Assembly: GCA_020881915.1 (NCBI GenBank)
Contig: JAJFPB010000002.1
Span: 4,227,001 to 4,291,000 of the forward strand
DNA: 64,000 nucleotides
Source: Paramyrothecium sp. XJ0827
Taxonomy: Eukaryota; Ascomycota; Sordariomycetes; Hypocreales; Stachybotryaceae
Direction: 5' to 3'
The position numbers and the translations under genes were made by a program. Positions 1 to 11,630 of this stretch are shown here, piece by piece. The notes under the pieces were generated by a model. The model was not told the DNA's origin. It was given only the letters and a program-made list of their open reading frames with translations, and searched no databases. Every line of letters starts with the position of its first letter. The first letter of the stretch is position 1.

Positions 1-1070
1 TTGGGTGATGGATTGACCATTGAGGATCTGAATGACCCAAGCCATGCACACAATGCCGGTACGACGCAGGTTAGTACCGTGGAAGCAGTCCTTGAAGCTG
101 GCATCCTTCGCCTCGATCCTTTCCATCTCGTTGGTGTGCTGCATGAAAGCAAGGGTCTCGGCCATAGACCTCTCGGTGTAATGGCCGGGGCGTGCGAGAC
201 GGCGCAAGGCCTTCTCAGCATCCTCAATGCGGCCACGGCGAACAAGATACCAGGGACTCTCGGGAGCGAACCAAGCGACAAGAACCAGAGGAGGGATCCA
301 GGCCCACTGGAGACCGTAAGGAATGCGCCAGCCTGCATCGGTAGGAATCTTAATGGTGGCACGCAGGACACCAGTAGCAAGGAAGCTTCCAGCTCCCCAG
401 CACATGGAAACCCAGGCAGTGAGGTAACCACGCATGGCGGCGGGGCAGATTTCGGCAGCGTAAGCGGTGGTAAGAGTCTGGAAGATACCCCAAGGAATAC
501 CGCAAATGATGTTGCCGGCAAGCAGCATCTCGACGCTGTTGGAGAAGAACAGGATGAAAATACACGCGGCCATCAAGAACATGGCGAACTGTGGCAGTGT
601 TAGCGGCGAGCTTTCGTCTCCGGTGGCGACACTCTGGCACAACTTACAATGTAAACCTTGCGGGATCCGTAGCGGGACTGCAGATAACCGTTAAGCAGAA
701 GACCGAAGATAGATCCGATGTTGTTTCCGGCGCCGATGACTCCTTGCCATGTTGAAGAGATGTGCAGCTTGCCCTCGTCCTTGGGGTTTGGCCATCCAAA
801 CTTCCTGAGGTACGCAGGGTGAGAGAAGAAGTTGTTGATCAGGCCGACGTCCATGCCTTCCATGACCAGGGCGATACTGAGAAGCGCAGAGAAAGTCGCG
901 GCAGGCCAGTACATCCTGAACAGCTCCTTGACGGGCAGCTTGGCCTCCTCGTCACTGTGTGCAGCGGCAGCCTCGATGAGCTCCATGTTGGCAGTGTAGG
1001 CGGCATGCTCGCTGTGTTCGGGCCTAGGCTTGGCCAGGTCAGCCTCTTCTTTGCGGGGGTCGGTGGCCAT
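1..1070 (-). CDS. MFS maltose/alpha-glucoside-type permease, 5' part (runs off the window)
   Basis: Two exons are visible: 648..1070 and 588 to beyond position 1, with a 59-nt phase-0 intron (GTAAGT donor, CTAACA branch site). About 337 residues can be read. A hydrophilic N-terminus of about 50 residues is followed by membrane segments. The MFS loop 2-3 motif NGYLQSRYGSRK lies at residues 127-138, and the sugar-transporter motif PESPWYLVRRGR at about 250-261, ahead of the long central cytoplasmic loop. These features match fungal maltose permease/alpha-glucoside:H+ symporters of the plasma membrane. The gene is transcribed away from the alpha-mannosidase across a 2.65 kb intergenic region. 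The substrate cannot be fixed from sequence, because the family also takes up turanose, trehalose and other hexose-containing sugars. The C-terminal third lies outside the window. Confidence 0.88.
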
Positions 1071-3724
1071 GTTGTCTTCGTGCTGCTCAGCGATGGCGAC
1101 GAAAGGCGGTGTTGGTGAGGAGAGGGATAAGAAAAGAGGGCATCGATGGTCGGGGAAGATCTAGGTAGATAAACAAGTTTGGGGCCCAGGGTGCGTCAAC
1201 CCCACTTCTCATGCACAATCAGCCATGGACATGGCCTGGTCCTTGCTACAGACTGGTCCAGGCCAGCCTCGGTCGAGGATTTCCTCCCAGTCCCGAGCTG
1301 AGCCTCGCAGAATGGGATATCTTGCCCCGATTCTCCGCGTCGTCCCCCGCATCCTCCCCATGGGGTTCGCCAACCAACAACTCCCCCAGCTTCAGGTCCG
1401 CGACGCTTAATGTCTAGGCTGGCGGAGAACGAGCCAAAAGCGTCGGCACTAAGGAAAACAACGGTGCAAATTTTACACCCCAGACAGAGTCATGCTGGGC
1501 TTGGCTGGCCAATCGAGGTTGGCGATGTTGACTTGGGAAACTTGCACCCACCAGCAGCGTGATCTGACCCAATGCAGGATCAAGGCATGTCCTCCGCAAT
1601 CTCTAGTGGGTTGAGGTACTCTACCTTGGACTGCTTAGTAAACGGAGAGGAATACCATCAGGTACCGGAGACGGCGGTCCAGATGCGGGGGGACGACTGT
1701 GGCCACAAGTAATTTGGGGTTTCTCTTTACAACTGGTCACGCGCGATTGGTCAACAAAGTCTCCAGTACTCGCTTGGCACCTGAGAACCGCCGGGGACTG
1801 TGCCATGCGGGCGCCGTACCCCAAGCCAGGCGCTCCAATCAAATGTACATGCCCCCGGAGATTTGGCCAAATGCGACATCACACATTGGCATTCAGGTCG
1901 AGCCCGACCGAGTTCATGGGTCCCCTTGTTGTCATGCCACGTGTGGGTGTTGGATGACGAGCATGACTCAAGCATTGAATACATTGCATGAGAATATTTT
2001 GTTTCAATCTCGTCCTCAAGGGTATCTCCGGTTTGGAACGCAAATACTGAGTTCATGCTGAGAGGGCACGGGGTACGAAAGACCAGGAAACGCGGTGGCC
2101 AAGTAAACGCGCCTACCGCGGAACACGCTGATGGCCACTTTTCCGCGGATCAAAATAGGGGACGACGAGCAGGGGTGTGAGCACGTCGGCCTTATTGCTT
2201 GTTGAATGGGTCAAAGGGACAGTATTGTGACGTGCTTGTGGACTGGCGTGGTACGGGTCTCGGCTTCATCCTGCATCACGGTTGCCGGCAACAAGCATAG
2301 TATCGTGGGCGCCGACAGTTTGGATCAGGTTGGCAGGTCGAATTTAGATCGTTGCTCCGTGACTGCTTGTCGGGACGTGCGACCAAATCCCATCCCCGCA
2401 TGGGGTTGTCCGCTGTGGAAAAGAGGTCAATTACGGTAACCGAGGACGCTGGCAAGGCTGGTTAGCATGGCTGGTTAGCATGGCTGGTTAGCATGGCTGT
2501 CATGGCGCCCACATGCCAATCTGAAGCAAAGTCGTGTTGAAAATGGATCTAATGCGGCCAGGGGGGTCTTATTGCAGGAAGACCATTAACCCCAATCTTT
2601 AGCGGTAACCTTTATGCCCAGCTAGCGTTTGGCTAACCAGAGACACTTGAGCACACTAGTAGCCCGTGTCTGACAACCGGATGTTGGCCGAGACGAATTG
2701 GACGTTCAGTGTCCAAGTCGAACGGGAAAAAGAATGCTTGCTAGTCCTGAGATCGTCCCTCCACGTCGCCGCCTATGCCACAATGCCTTGTACAGTAGGA
2801 TTCGGTCAATAAGCGAGAAATTTTACCGTAGCATCGAAACCCCGTTTTGTGTCTTGTGCTGGGCTTGAATTCGTAGAAATCCTCCACCTGGTTACATGGG
2901 TCGTGAGCCCTTACCCCGGACGTCGAGGACTTCCCCGAGATGTGGGATCTGATTCAACTAAGGTCGGCTGGCGTTCGCCCGACCTTCGCTTAATGGCGTT
3001 GGGGTCATCTTCTTGGCCGATTCATTTGGTCAGCGACTGGCGCGCGTTAGGTGCAATCTTTCGTTTACGAGGCATCTGGGGTAGGGCAACGCCCAAGGGC
3101 AACGCCAAGGGCAAAGCGCCGGAAGTGGAGTCTAATGAAACCAATTTCCTGCTTTCTCCTCACCTTGGAATGGCTTCCCCTCACTTCAACCCACACTACC
3201 CCGGAGCCGAGGACAAGTCAGGCTGGGGAACGGCGGCGGTCAAAGTGGCCAGATTGTGCCAAGACCCTGAAACCCGCCGGTTTGCACGCTAATGGTATCA
3301 GGTGAGGTACGAACCAAAGCCCTATACATACTCGCTGCCAACGGCGACGCTGCCTTGGGCCACTAACCTACTTGTTCATTCCCCGACCCACTTGGGATTC
3401 ATCCTTCAAGTCTGAACTCCCCCACGTTGTCCGCTTTTCCACAAAACAAGGTCAGGAAGCTCCCAGTAGAGCAACAGAATGGATGCGATGTAAGAACTTG
3501 ACCTTTTGGTTTGGGTCCACTACGGCAAACCGGATTACGAATGGGCCAGGCGTCGTCTTCTTGATAAGGGATTCTGGGGGGTCCTGGCGGTGGACGGCTG
3601 AAACGATGCAAAGCTCGTCTCCTTCTCCAGTTGACCGCGGCGCCCTTTAAAGGCCGCATAAAACTAGTAGCTCAGGTAGCTGGCAAATCGCAAACACTAG
3701 AGATTCGCTTCAAGTACGCCCAAA
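1071..3724. other. long divergent intergenic region
   Basis: This region separates the permease and alpha-mannosidase start codons. The open frames here are short, lack family motifs and often have non-ATG starts, so I call no gene. The only clear structure is a 13-bp tandem repeat at 2461-2499. It presumably carries both promoters and 5' UTRs. Confidence 0.5.
2461..2499. repeat. 13-bp tandem repeat, three perfect copies
   Basis: The unit gttagcatggctg occurs three times in succession with no mismatch. It lies 1.2 kb upstream of the alpha-mannosidase start. It is a short minisatellite; no function is evident. Confidence 0.9.
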
Positions 3725-6700
3725 ATGTGTTCTCACGGATCTCACGCGATTCCCGAAGGGGCGCCTCATGTCGCCCCCACGACTGCGAAGCCGTACCCCG
3801 TCAAGGCTATCGCGCCGGTAGGCAAGAAGATTACTTCGCTCTACAAGAAGCGCCTAGTGAATTTCTTCACGCCCGGACAATGGGAGAAAGTCAATTTGAT
3901 GGCGTAAGTAAATGTCCCAGTAAACAACATCGCTTTTATCGCTCTCCACGTGCCGCGCTGACAGGTCCGTCAACCGGCCACAGCGCGTTGAATCACGGCG
4001 CATACGCGGGTCCACCACATGTAAAGCTATCGGTCTGGGATGCGCCCGGCACGACGCGACCAACTTTCTCCGAAGCGACGGCCGAATCGAACAATTATAG
4101 GGAAACGCAGGTCGGCGAATCGTTCGGCCCATCATGGACGACACATTGGTTCAAATGCTCACTCACCGTCCCTGAGGCGCTCCGTAAGGAGGGCACCCAC
4201 GTTGAACTCCACTGGGATTGCAGCAACGAAGCCACAGTCTGGACAGCCCAGGGAGAGCCGCTTCAGGGGCTCACCGGACGCGGTGAGCGTGTCGAATGGG
4301 TTGTCCCTGAATCTTTCAAGGACGGAAAAGAGCATGTCATTTATCTGGAGATGGCATGCAACGGCATGTTCGGAAACGGGCCCGGCCGACCCATTTTCAA
4401 GAACAACGCCGGTGGAGACTCAATCCAACCCCCTGACCAGAACAAGTACTTCGCGCTTTCTAAGGCCGAGCTGGTCGCCGTCAACTACCAGGCGAGGATG
4501 CTGCATGTCGACTTTACGATCATCCACGACGCCGCTACGGAACTCCCCGAGGATACATGGGAGCAGCACGAGGCGCTCAACGTGGCTAGCAGGATCATCG
4601 ATACTTTCAAGGTCGGAGATGACAATTCCATCTTGGCGTGTCGTAAGATTGCTGCCGAATACCTCGGTGATGACATCGACTCGGCTAAGGTCTACGAGAA
4701 CCGCCTGGACCGGAGGCCGACGGTCTATGCCATCGGCCACTGCCATATCGATACATGTTGGCTTTGGCCATGGGCCGAGACGAAGCGCAAGGTCGTCCGG
4801 TCCTGGTCCAACCAGTGTGACTTGATGGACCGCTACCCTGAACTGAACTTTGCTTGTTCACAGGCACAACAGGTTAGCACAAACAATTGCCTACAATGCT
4901 TATTTACATTCATGAACTAACATGGTCGACTTCTGTCTAGTTCAAATGGCTCAAGGAAATCTACCCATACGGTTGGGAACGAGTCAAGGCCAAGGTCAAG
5001 TCTGGCCAGTTTCACCCCATCGGCGGATCATGGGTCGAACACGATACGAATCTCCCCTGCGGCGAATCACTGGTTCGCCAGTTCCTTTACGGCCAGCGGT
5101 TCTTCGAGGCTGAGTTTGGCTTCCGATCCACGACATCCTGGTTGCCGGACACCTTTGGCTTCTCCTGCCAGATCCCTCAGATTTGCCGACTTGCAGGCAT
5201 GACGAGGTTCCTGACTCAGAAGCCCTGTTTCAACAGCGTCAACGACTTTCCTCACACAACGTTCAACTGGTACGTATCACATTCGTGACATAGATAAATA
5301 AGACGAGACTGAAACCTTTTGTAGGGTGGCGTTGGACGGAAGCCAGGTTATCTGCCATATGCCTCCTGCCAGGACATATTGTGCCGAGGGCAATTACGAA
5401 AATATCACCAAGAGCATATCTAACCACAGGTCCTTGGACCAGGACAACACGGCGCTCCTCGCGGTAAGTGAGCGTAGACACTACCCTAGCATCGTTCAAG
5501 TAGGACTTTTGCTGATGATGGCTACCTTATAGTTCGGCAAGGGCGACGGCGGCGGCGGCCCGACCTGGCAGCATCTGGAGAGGCTTCGACGACTTCGAGG
5601 CATGGCTGATACCATGGGTGTTATTCCTCGCGTCCACTCTGGCGCAACCGTAGACCAATTCTTCGACCGACTTGAGGCAAAGGCATCCAGTCTTGTGACT
5701 TGGTACGGTGAGCTTTACTTCGAGCTTCATCGCGGCGTGTACACCACCCAGGCGCAAACCAAGGCCCACAATCGCAAGTCCGAGATCCTTCTGCACGACC
5801 TCGAGCTACTGGCGACGATTGCATCCATTCAGGACAAGGAGTACAAATACCCCAAGAAGGAGCTGGATGAGATGTGGCATGGTATCATGTTGTGCCAATT
5901 CCACGATTGTCTTCCTGGCACCGCTATTGAGATGTGTTACGATGACTCGGAGCAGGTAAGAGAGCTGTGACAACGTTTGCCCTGGGCAATTTAGGATGAA
6001 GCTGACACGCCAAAGATTTACTCCAACGTTTACAAGACTTCGCAAGTACTCCTCCAACAGATCTTCGCTGTGCTCGGTGTCGAAGATACCAAGGCAGCTA
6101 GCGCCGATGGGGCCGTCATCCTCAACACCTTGCCGTGGCCCCGAAAAGAATTGATCGAGCTTTCCGACAATGAGGCCATTGTGGCATCTGGTGAAGGCCA
6201 CGTGCTCGATGTTGAGTCGTTCAAGGCCTCTTCGGATGGTGCAAAGGCAGTAACCGTTGAGGAGATAGCACCTGGTGTTTTCAAGCTGGAGAATGACCAC
6301 TTGACTGTGACAGTTGAGAAGGGAACTATCACGTCCCTCTACGATCGACGCGCGAAGCGAGAGACCTTGTCCGGAATGGCCAACCAATTCACCATTTACG
6401 ATGACAAGCCGGTGTACTGGCAGGCTTGGGACGTCGAGGTGTACCATTTGGAAACCCGAGAGGAGCTGAGTAGCTCGGCCACCACCATTCTCGAGGACAA
6501 AGGATACCGTGCTAGCGTCGTGACGGAGACTCGCATTAGCGAAAACAGTACCATTAAAACGACCATCTCGCTGAGCGCGGTACTGGATGAGCAGCAGTCA
6601 TTCGTGGAGTGTACAGCGGACGTTGACTGGCATGAGACGATGAAATTCCTGAAGGTCGAGTTCCCCGTGTCGGTCACCAACACCGATGCCTCGTATGAGA

Positions 6701-7440
6701 CACAATATGGTGTCATCAAGCGCCCGACTCACTACAATACTTCGTAAGTTCATTGATGTCTCCTTGTGCCGCTTGGCTGTGCTGCCTATCCTTCGTGGCT
6801 TTGACTAATTCTCGGTTTGCACAGATGGGACATGGCCAAGTTTGAGGTCTGCTGCCACAAGTTTGCAGATCTTTCCGAGCACAACTACGGAGTCTCCATC
6901 ATCAACGATAACAAGTACGGTTTCTCGACGGTTGGCAATGTCATGAGACTCTCGCTGCTCAGGTCTCCCAAGGCTCCCGACGGCAACGCTGACATGGGCC
7001 GCCACCACATCCGCTGGGCCATCATGCCGCACCGCGGCGCACTCGGCGCACAGACCGTCCGAGCTGCTTTCAACTTCAACAACCCCCTGCGGGTGCTGTC
7101 GGCTCCCAAGGGCAAGCCTGCCATCTTGTCCAAGTTCCCAATCACCCTCACGGGCGACGATAACCTCGTTCTCGACTGGATCAAGCGTGGCGAGGACGAT
7201 GAGGACGTCTCGCAGGATGATTTGCCCAAGCGAAAGGGCAAAAGCGTCATTGTGCGAGTATATGATGCTTTGGGCGGCAGGGCTGTTGGGACCATCGAGA
7301 CGACTTACGCCATTGAAAAGGTGTGGAAGACCAACATTCTGGAGGATGATCTGGAGGAGATTCCTGTGCAAGGAGGCGCTTTTGATGTGACCCTAGGTCC
7401 ATTCGAAGTCGCAACTTACCGTATTACTCTGAAGGATTGA
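3725..7440 (+). CDS. ams1: GH38 alpha-mannosidase, vacuolar/cytosolic Ams1 type
   Basis: Seven exons (3725..3903, 3984..4872, 4941..5269, 5325..5463, 5533..5955, 6016..6743, 6825..7440) encode 1,100 residues, the usual size for Ams1-type class IIC enzymes. The enzyme hydrolyses alpha-linked mannose from free oligosaccharides and glycoproteins; it has no signal peptide, and Ams1 reaches the vacuole by the Cvt/autophagy route. The GH38 zinc site is visible: GHCHID at about residues 311-316, SWVEHDTN with the nucleophile Asp at about 391, and QFHD at about 635-638. The N-terminal ancillary domain ([20 protein letters not shown]) and C-terminal beta domains are complete. For exon 2 an earlier AG at 3963-3964 gives the wrong frame, whereas AG at 3982-3983 joins LMA to [15 protein letters not shown] in frame. 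All introns are 55-81 nt. I am confident of the family; the symbol rests on class membership. Confidence 0.93.
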
Positions 7441-8002
7441 TGGACATTATTGGAGGTTTTGTCTGACGATTTGACGCCGTAGACGCCCAAGGAATGCCGG
7501 CAGGTTCCATAGAAGTGTTATAGGGTAGACAGTGGACAAGACCATGGACAGAAATCCTTGTCTTTACTGCATCATTGTTGAGCAATCAAACTATACTTGT
7601 TATGCCGGAAGTTTATCCTGTGTCGAAGCAATATCTAGGATGTTCTTGAAAGCTTTATATATTAAGATTTGACTCAAAAAGGCCACGCCTACCAACCTGT
7701 CAGTGGGTATGGAATCATTTGATGAAAGCAAAATCTGATCTTGATGAAAAGAAGACGTAAAACTCGTGCTATCTCCCCTCTATATATACAGTGATCTAAT
7801 AGGAACCTTAGATTAGCTCTTCTAAGAGTTCTAGGGTAGCTAAGCAAGTGCATTTCTTGTCCACCTAATCACAATATGTGAAGCGTCTCAATCTCGTCCC
7901 ACAGGTCCTGAGTTGAACACGTCTTGGCTCCCTATACTTTTAAGTGCATGTGGATGATTGGAAACGAGCCTACGCATATGCACATAAAAGATTTTCAATT
8001 CT
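7441..8002. other. intergenic region between convergent gene ends
   Basis: This is 562 bp between the alpha-mannosidase stop and the amidase stop, which face each other. It is AT-rich in the second half and must contain both 3' UTRs and poly(A) signals. I see no gene. Confidence 0.5.
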
Positions 8003-9431
8003 TTAAACACTAGACTTCCACCCTCCCTCTTCTTCAAATATTTCCCCGACGGCTTTGGCAACGGCTAGTAGATGTCTATCATGATATCGTGGGGCAACCA
8101 GGGACAACCCGATGGGCATACCATTCCCACCTGCAAAGCCTGGGATGTTAACGACTGGGTTGTGCAAAGCCTATGCGATGACGAGTGTTAGTTAAGAAAT
8201 AAGCGTGACTCCTTTGTGCTTACCGTCCAGATGACGTTAAAAGCAGCGCTTCCTGTGCTATCGAGTCCTTGAGGCGCCTCATCTGGTACACTAGGGACGA
8301 GCACAGCATCATAGCGGCCTAATATCTCGTCCACCACCGGCCGTGCAGCAGCAATATTGTCAAAAGCACTGAGTTGTGCGGCTCTTGATATCTTCTTGGT
8401 ATTCTCAACCTGACCGACTAGCTGTTCGGAGATGAGGGACTTGGCAACCCGATACTCGGGGAGAAATGCCGTCCTTCCGTCAGACTGAATAACCACACCG
8501 TGCCATTCAGGAAGTTTTTGAAGGGAGTCAGGAAGGTCAATCTCCTCCAGCACGGCGCCGTGTGACCGCAGAATCTCGGCTCCTTTTTGCAAAGCCGACT
8601 TCAATCCTGGCCCAGCTTCCGGCCACACCATGGTCTTACAAACAGCGAATTTGGCGCCTTTGACAGTGAAATTTGGGTTCGGAGGCTCGTCATCATGTAC
8701 AGCCAAAACTTCAGCAAGCAGGTCGAGGTCGGCAGCGCTGCGAGTGTATAGGCCTAGCGTATCCAAAATTAGAGAGTAGATCTTCTGGCCCTCACGGGAA
8801 ATGGAATTCCACGTCGGCTTCATGGCATATATGCCGTTGAAAGAGCCTGGACGGATCGTGCTCCCCCCTGTCTGCGTGCCAAGGCCAATGGGAGCCTGGA
8901 AGTCGCCTACTACCGCACCAGAGCCAGAAGACGAGCCGCCAGGAGTGCGGGTGCGATCATGTGGGTTGGTCGTCGAAGCACCAGCCGTCGTGGCAGCGAA
9001 CTCGGTTGTGGTTGTCTTTCCCAGAATGAGTGCACCAGCTTGTCGTAGAATCATGACGGATGCAGCGTCTATTTTGGGGGCGTCGTCCTTATAGACGGGC
9101 GAATTGTGCTGCGTAGGCATGTCTCCATGTGAGAGTCAATTTAAGGCCGGCAACTAGATTGGATAAAACACCTACCCTTCGTATAAATGACATCTTTAAC
9201 TGCAACTGCCGCGCCATGGAGTGGGCCACGGTTCTCGGGAGGAATCTGATCTAGCTTCCTAGCCTGTTCCAACACGAAGTCTGGATTTAAGTACGCCCAA
9301 CCTTTGACGATGGGATTGCGCTCTGCGATACGCGCAAGCAACGACTTGGCATAATCTTCGACGGACAATTGCCCATTTCGAATAGTCGCCACAACCTCGG
9401 TCGCGGTCAATCGATATGGTGGAACGTCCAT
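8003..9431 (-). CDS. amidase-signature-family amidohydrolase
   Basis: Three exons (9176..9431, 8224..9122, 8003..8170) encode 440 residues. The Ser-cisSer-Lys triad of the amidase signature family is present: Lys79 in AAVAVKDV, the cis-serine at about 149 in TPGGSSSGSG, and the nucleophile at about 173 in TQTGGSTIRP. The spacing of 24 residues between the two serines is the family norm. There is no signal peptide, so a cytosolic enzyme releasing ammonia from a small amide or ureide is likely; the substrate is unknown. At 440 residues it is somewhat short for the family. Exon junctions restore the conserved KDMPTQHNS stretch. It is the first member of the block that also holds the NCS1 permease, the Zn2Cys6 regulator and the PuuE-like enzyme, and two GATA motifs lie upstream (9617-9622, 9700-9705). 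Expression under nitrogen control is an inference. Confidence 0.88.
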
Positions 9432-10138
9432 TTTCGAAACTCTCTATTCGTCAATTGTGAAAGACTGGAAGACAGGCAGCGACAGAACGGATCTAATCAG
9501 TCACCTTCGAGGTGTTATGAGCACAAGGACACTACAGCCATGCCTTCACTTCGGCAACTACATCGGAGTTCGGGGGCACAAACTGGGTCTGTGTGTCGGC
9601 TAGTCCAAGCCGATGGAGATAACAGACCCCTCTGCCAATTGTGGATACAACCCGTCGGCTATGAGTTCTAAAAACCCGAGTGCGCTAAAACTTGGTCGCT
9701 GATAAGGAGGTTACGGAGACGGCTTCGGCGAAGTGAGGCGTACCATTTATGCATTCATCCTGCCAAGATATGCGCTTCGTATAAAAAAGGAATTAATTCG
9801 GAACTTCGAAGATACAACCACCACGTGGCAAGACAAAGGCGAAGCTGGTAATGAGTGTAGGTGAAACATACATGAAGTAGTCAAGGTGCAGGGATGACCA
9901 CATGCCAAGCCAAAGCCAGAATATGTAGCGAGCTATGAGCTGATGGAGTCGCCATTTGGATAAATTAAAGACAGAGCAAGAAGTCCATTCGCACGAAGAG
10001 CGCTTCCTCCTACTGCTTGTCAGGTAGTTGCTCAGCGTCTACGCTTTGCGAATGGGCAAAATATTGGCCAAATCATGGCGACATGAAAGACTGCGAAGAG
10101 ATGGGGAAGAGATAACAAGCGAATCCACTTGACAAATT
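9432..10138. promoter_or_regulatory. amidase promoter region with two AreA-type GATA motifs
   Basis: This is 707 bp between the amidase start codon and the stop of the upstream unknown gene on the same strand. HGATAR motifs lie at 9617-9622 (agataa) and 9700-9705 (tgataa). No gene is seen. The GATA assignment is by consensus only, and such motifs are short enough to occur by chance. Confidence 0.4.
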
Positions 10139-11406
10139 TTACGCTGAATCGGGCCTAAAGTATCCTAGTCGCTCGTCTTCCTCACGTTCCGCTATTCTTA
10201 GTCTGTATTGCGCTCGCTGCTTGGCATCCCTTTTATCCTCATGAGTTGGGTAATCAGAAATATCCCAAACAGTTCTCAGTCTTCGATCCGAGCGAGTCAC
10301 GGTATGATGTTTTCTCTCCCAGATATCCCGGTATATCTTTGTTTCCTCAATCGGTTCTTCAGGATCAACTCGTTCTCTGTTATCTTCGTCAGGGAGAATC
10401 GGGAGAGGGTTCGAGCGTGGCTGAGAACTCGAGATGAATTCGACGAGAGCTTGTTTCTGCTCAGGTAGAAGCCGACATATTCTGTACGTTAGGCTGATTC
10501 GGTCAGGGTGCAAGTAGACGGCATCTAAATCAGAAGTATCATCTGCTTCATTGCGATCAAACAAGACAACACCTCCAAAGATGCGAGCCTCAGCCCAATA
10601 TCCCACTACATCTGCAATTCCATTTGGATATTGTTCATGATCTTTGTACCATGTGTGTGCGAATAGAGTAGGCAAGGGCCCATTTGGATTCCTTTCCCAG
10701 TACCATTCATCAGACTTTGGCGGGGCCCACTGAGTGATACCGTCCTTTTTATGCATGCTAATGTCCAGATTATAAAGATACACAGCGATCTGGTGGACTG
10801 TGATGGCCAGTAACTCGATCAGGCGAGTATTAAAAGATCGTGAGCCTGCTGCGGCGGCCATATACGCGAGCATGACCTGAAAATCATTAGTTGACATGGG
10901 CCAATGTGCTAGTACATAGCCAAGTTTAGCTAGGATCTCACTCTGGAACTGAATTGCAAATCTTTGGGAGAAAAGTTGTCCCGGAACACTTGTGTTCTCT
11001 CAAGTACGCCTTGACAAAGGTCTTTGTGGACTTCGTGAATAGGATGATGCCCAGTTGGTCTGGTTCGCGTGTCTATTCCAACTTCTGATAGTGGAACTCC
11101 ATCAATGATCTGCGCATATGTGACTTCGGCGATCTCTGTACGGAGTAGCCTCTGAATTGCGCGTTCAAGTAGCTCCCGATGAAGTCCATCAAGTGCTTCG
11201 ACAGAAAACTGCTTGAATTCGGCGTTATCCATTGAAACGGAGACTTTTTCGTAGTTGCGAGGCTTCAATCTCGGCGGATGACAAGATAATCGAAACTGAA
11301 TCACTTCGTTAGAATGATCACTGAGAGAGCTGTTGTACACAACTCCGGAGTTATGTGCAGCTGGCAAACGAGCCTGTTCGTGCTCGAGCTCGGGTCCAGT
11401 GAGCAT
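10139..11406 (-). CDS. conserved-looking fungal protein of unknown function
   Basis: Two exons (10942..11406 and 10139..10876) joined by a 65-nt phase-0 intron (GTGAGA donor, CTAAT near a TTTTCAG acceptor) encode 400 residues. I do not recognise a domain. The N-terminal third is hydrophilic. The middle has a mildly hydrophobic stretch around LIELLAITVHQIAVYLYNLD, followed by a tryptophan-rich segment (ITQWAPPKSDEWYWERNPNG). The C-terminus is strongly charged (SDRRLRTVWDISDYPTHEDK, then an Arg/Glu-rich tail). There is no signal peptide and no catalytic signature. It lies on the same strand between the amidase and the NCS1 permease, only 224 bp downstream of the permease stop, so it may share their regulation. 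A GATA motif (cgataa, 11543-11548) precedes it. The bias to sensible codons and a clean intron argue that it is real. Confidence 0.7.
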
Positions 11407-11630
11407 TGATCACTAGAAGTGGGGGAACGAGGTGCTGGGAGGAGGTGCAGTGTTGGTCGTCCACCAACAATTGACTGGATCGATCCTATTGGCTAGCTGA
11501 ACTTCGCTCCGTTGCTCTGGCCAGACGCGAAAGAATTTTAAACGATAATAGACTGACAACTCGACTTTGAAAATTACCACTTCTCTTTCACAAACCGTTG
11601 ATCTACTAATATGCTTGTACAATAAAAGAA

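Noticed and set aside
1..603. Plus-strand 200-codon frame
   Set aside because: It starts with TTG and is antisense to the permease exon, whose sugar-transporter motifs are clear.
2461..2499. 13-bp repeats as a CRISPR array
   Set aside because: The copies are directly adjacent with no spacers, and the DNA is from a eukaryote.
4040..4825. 261-codon plus-strand frame inside the alpha-mannosidase
   Set aside because: It is an out-of-frame shadow of exon 2; the GH38 motifs are in the other frame.
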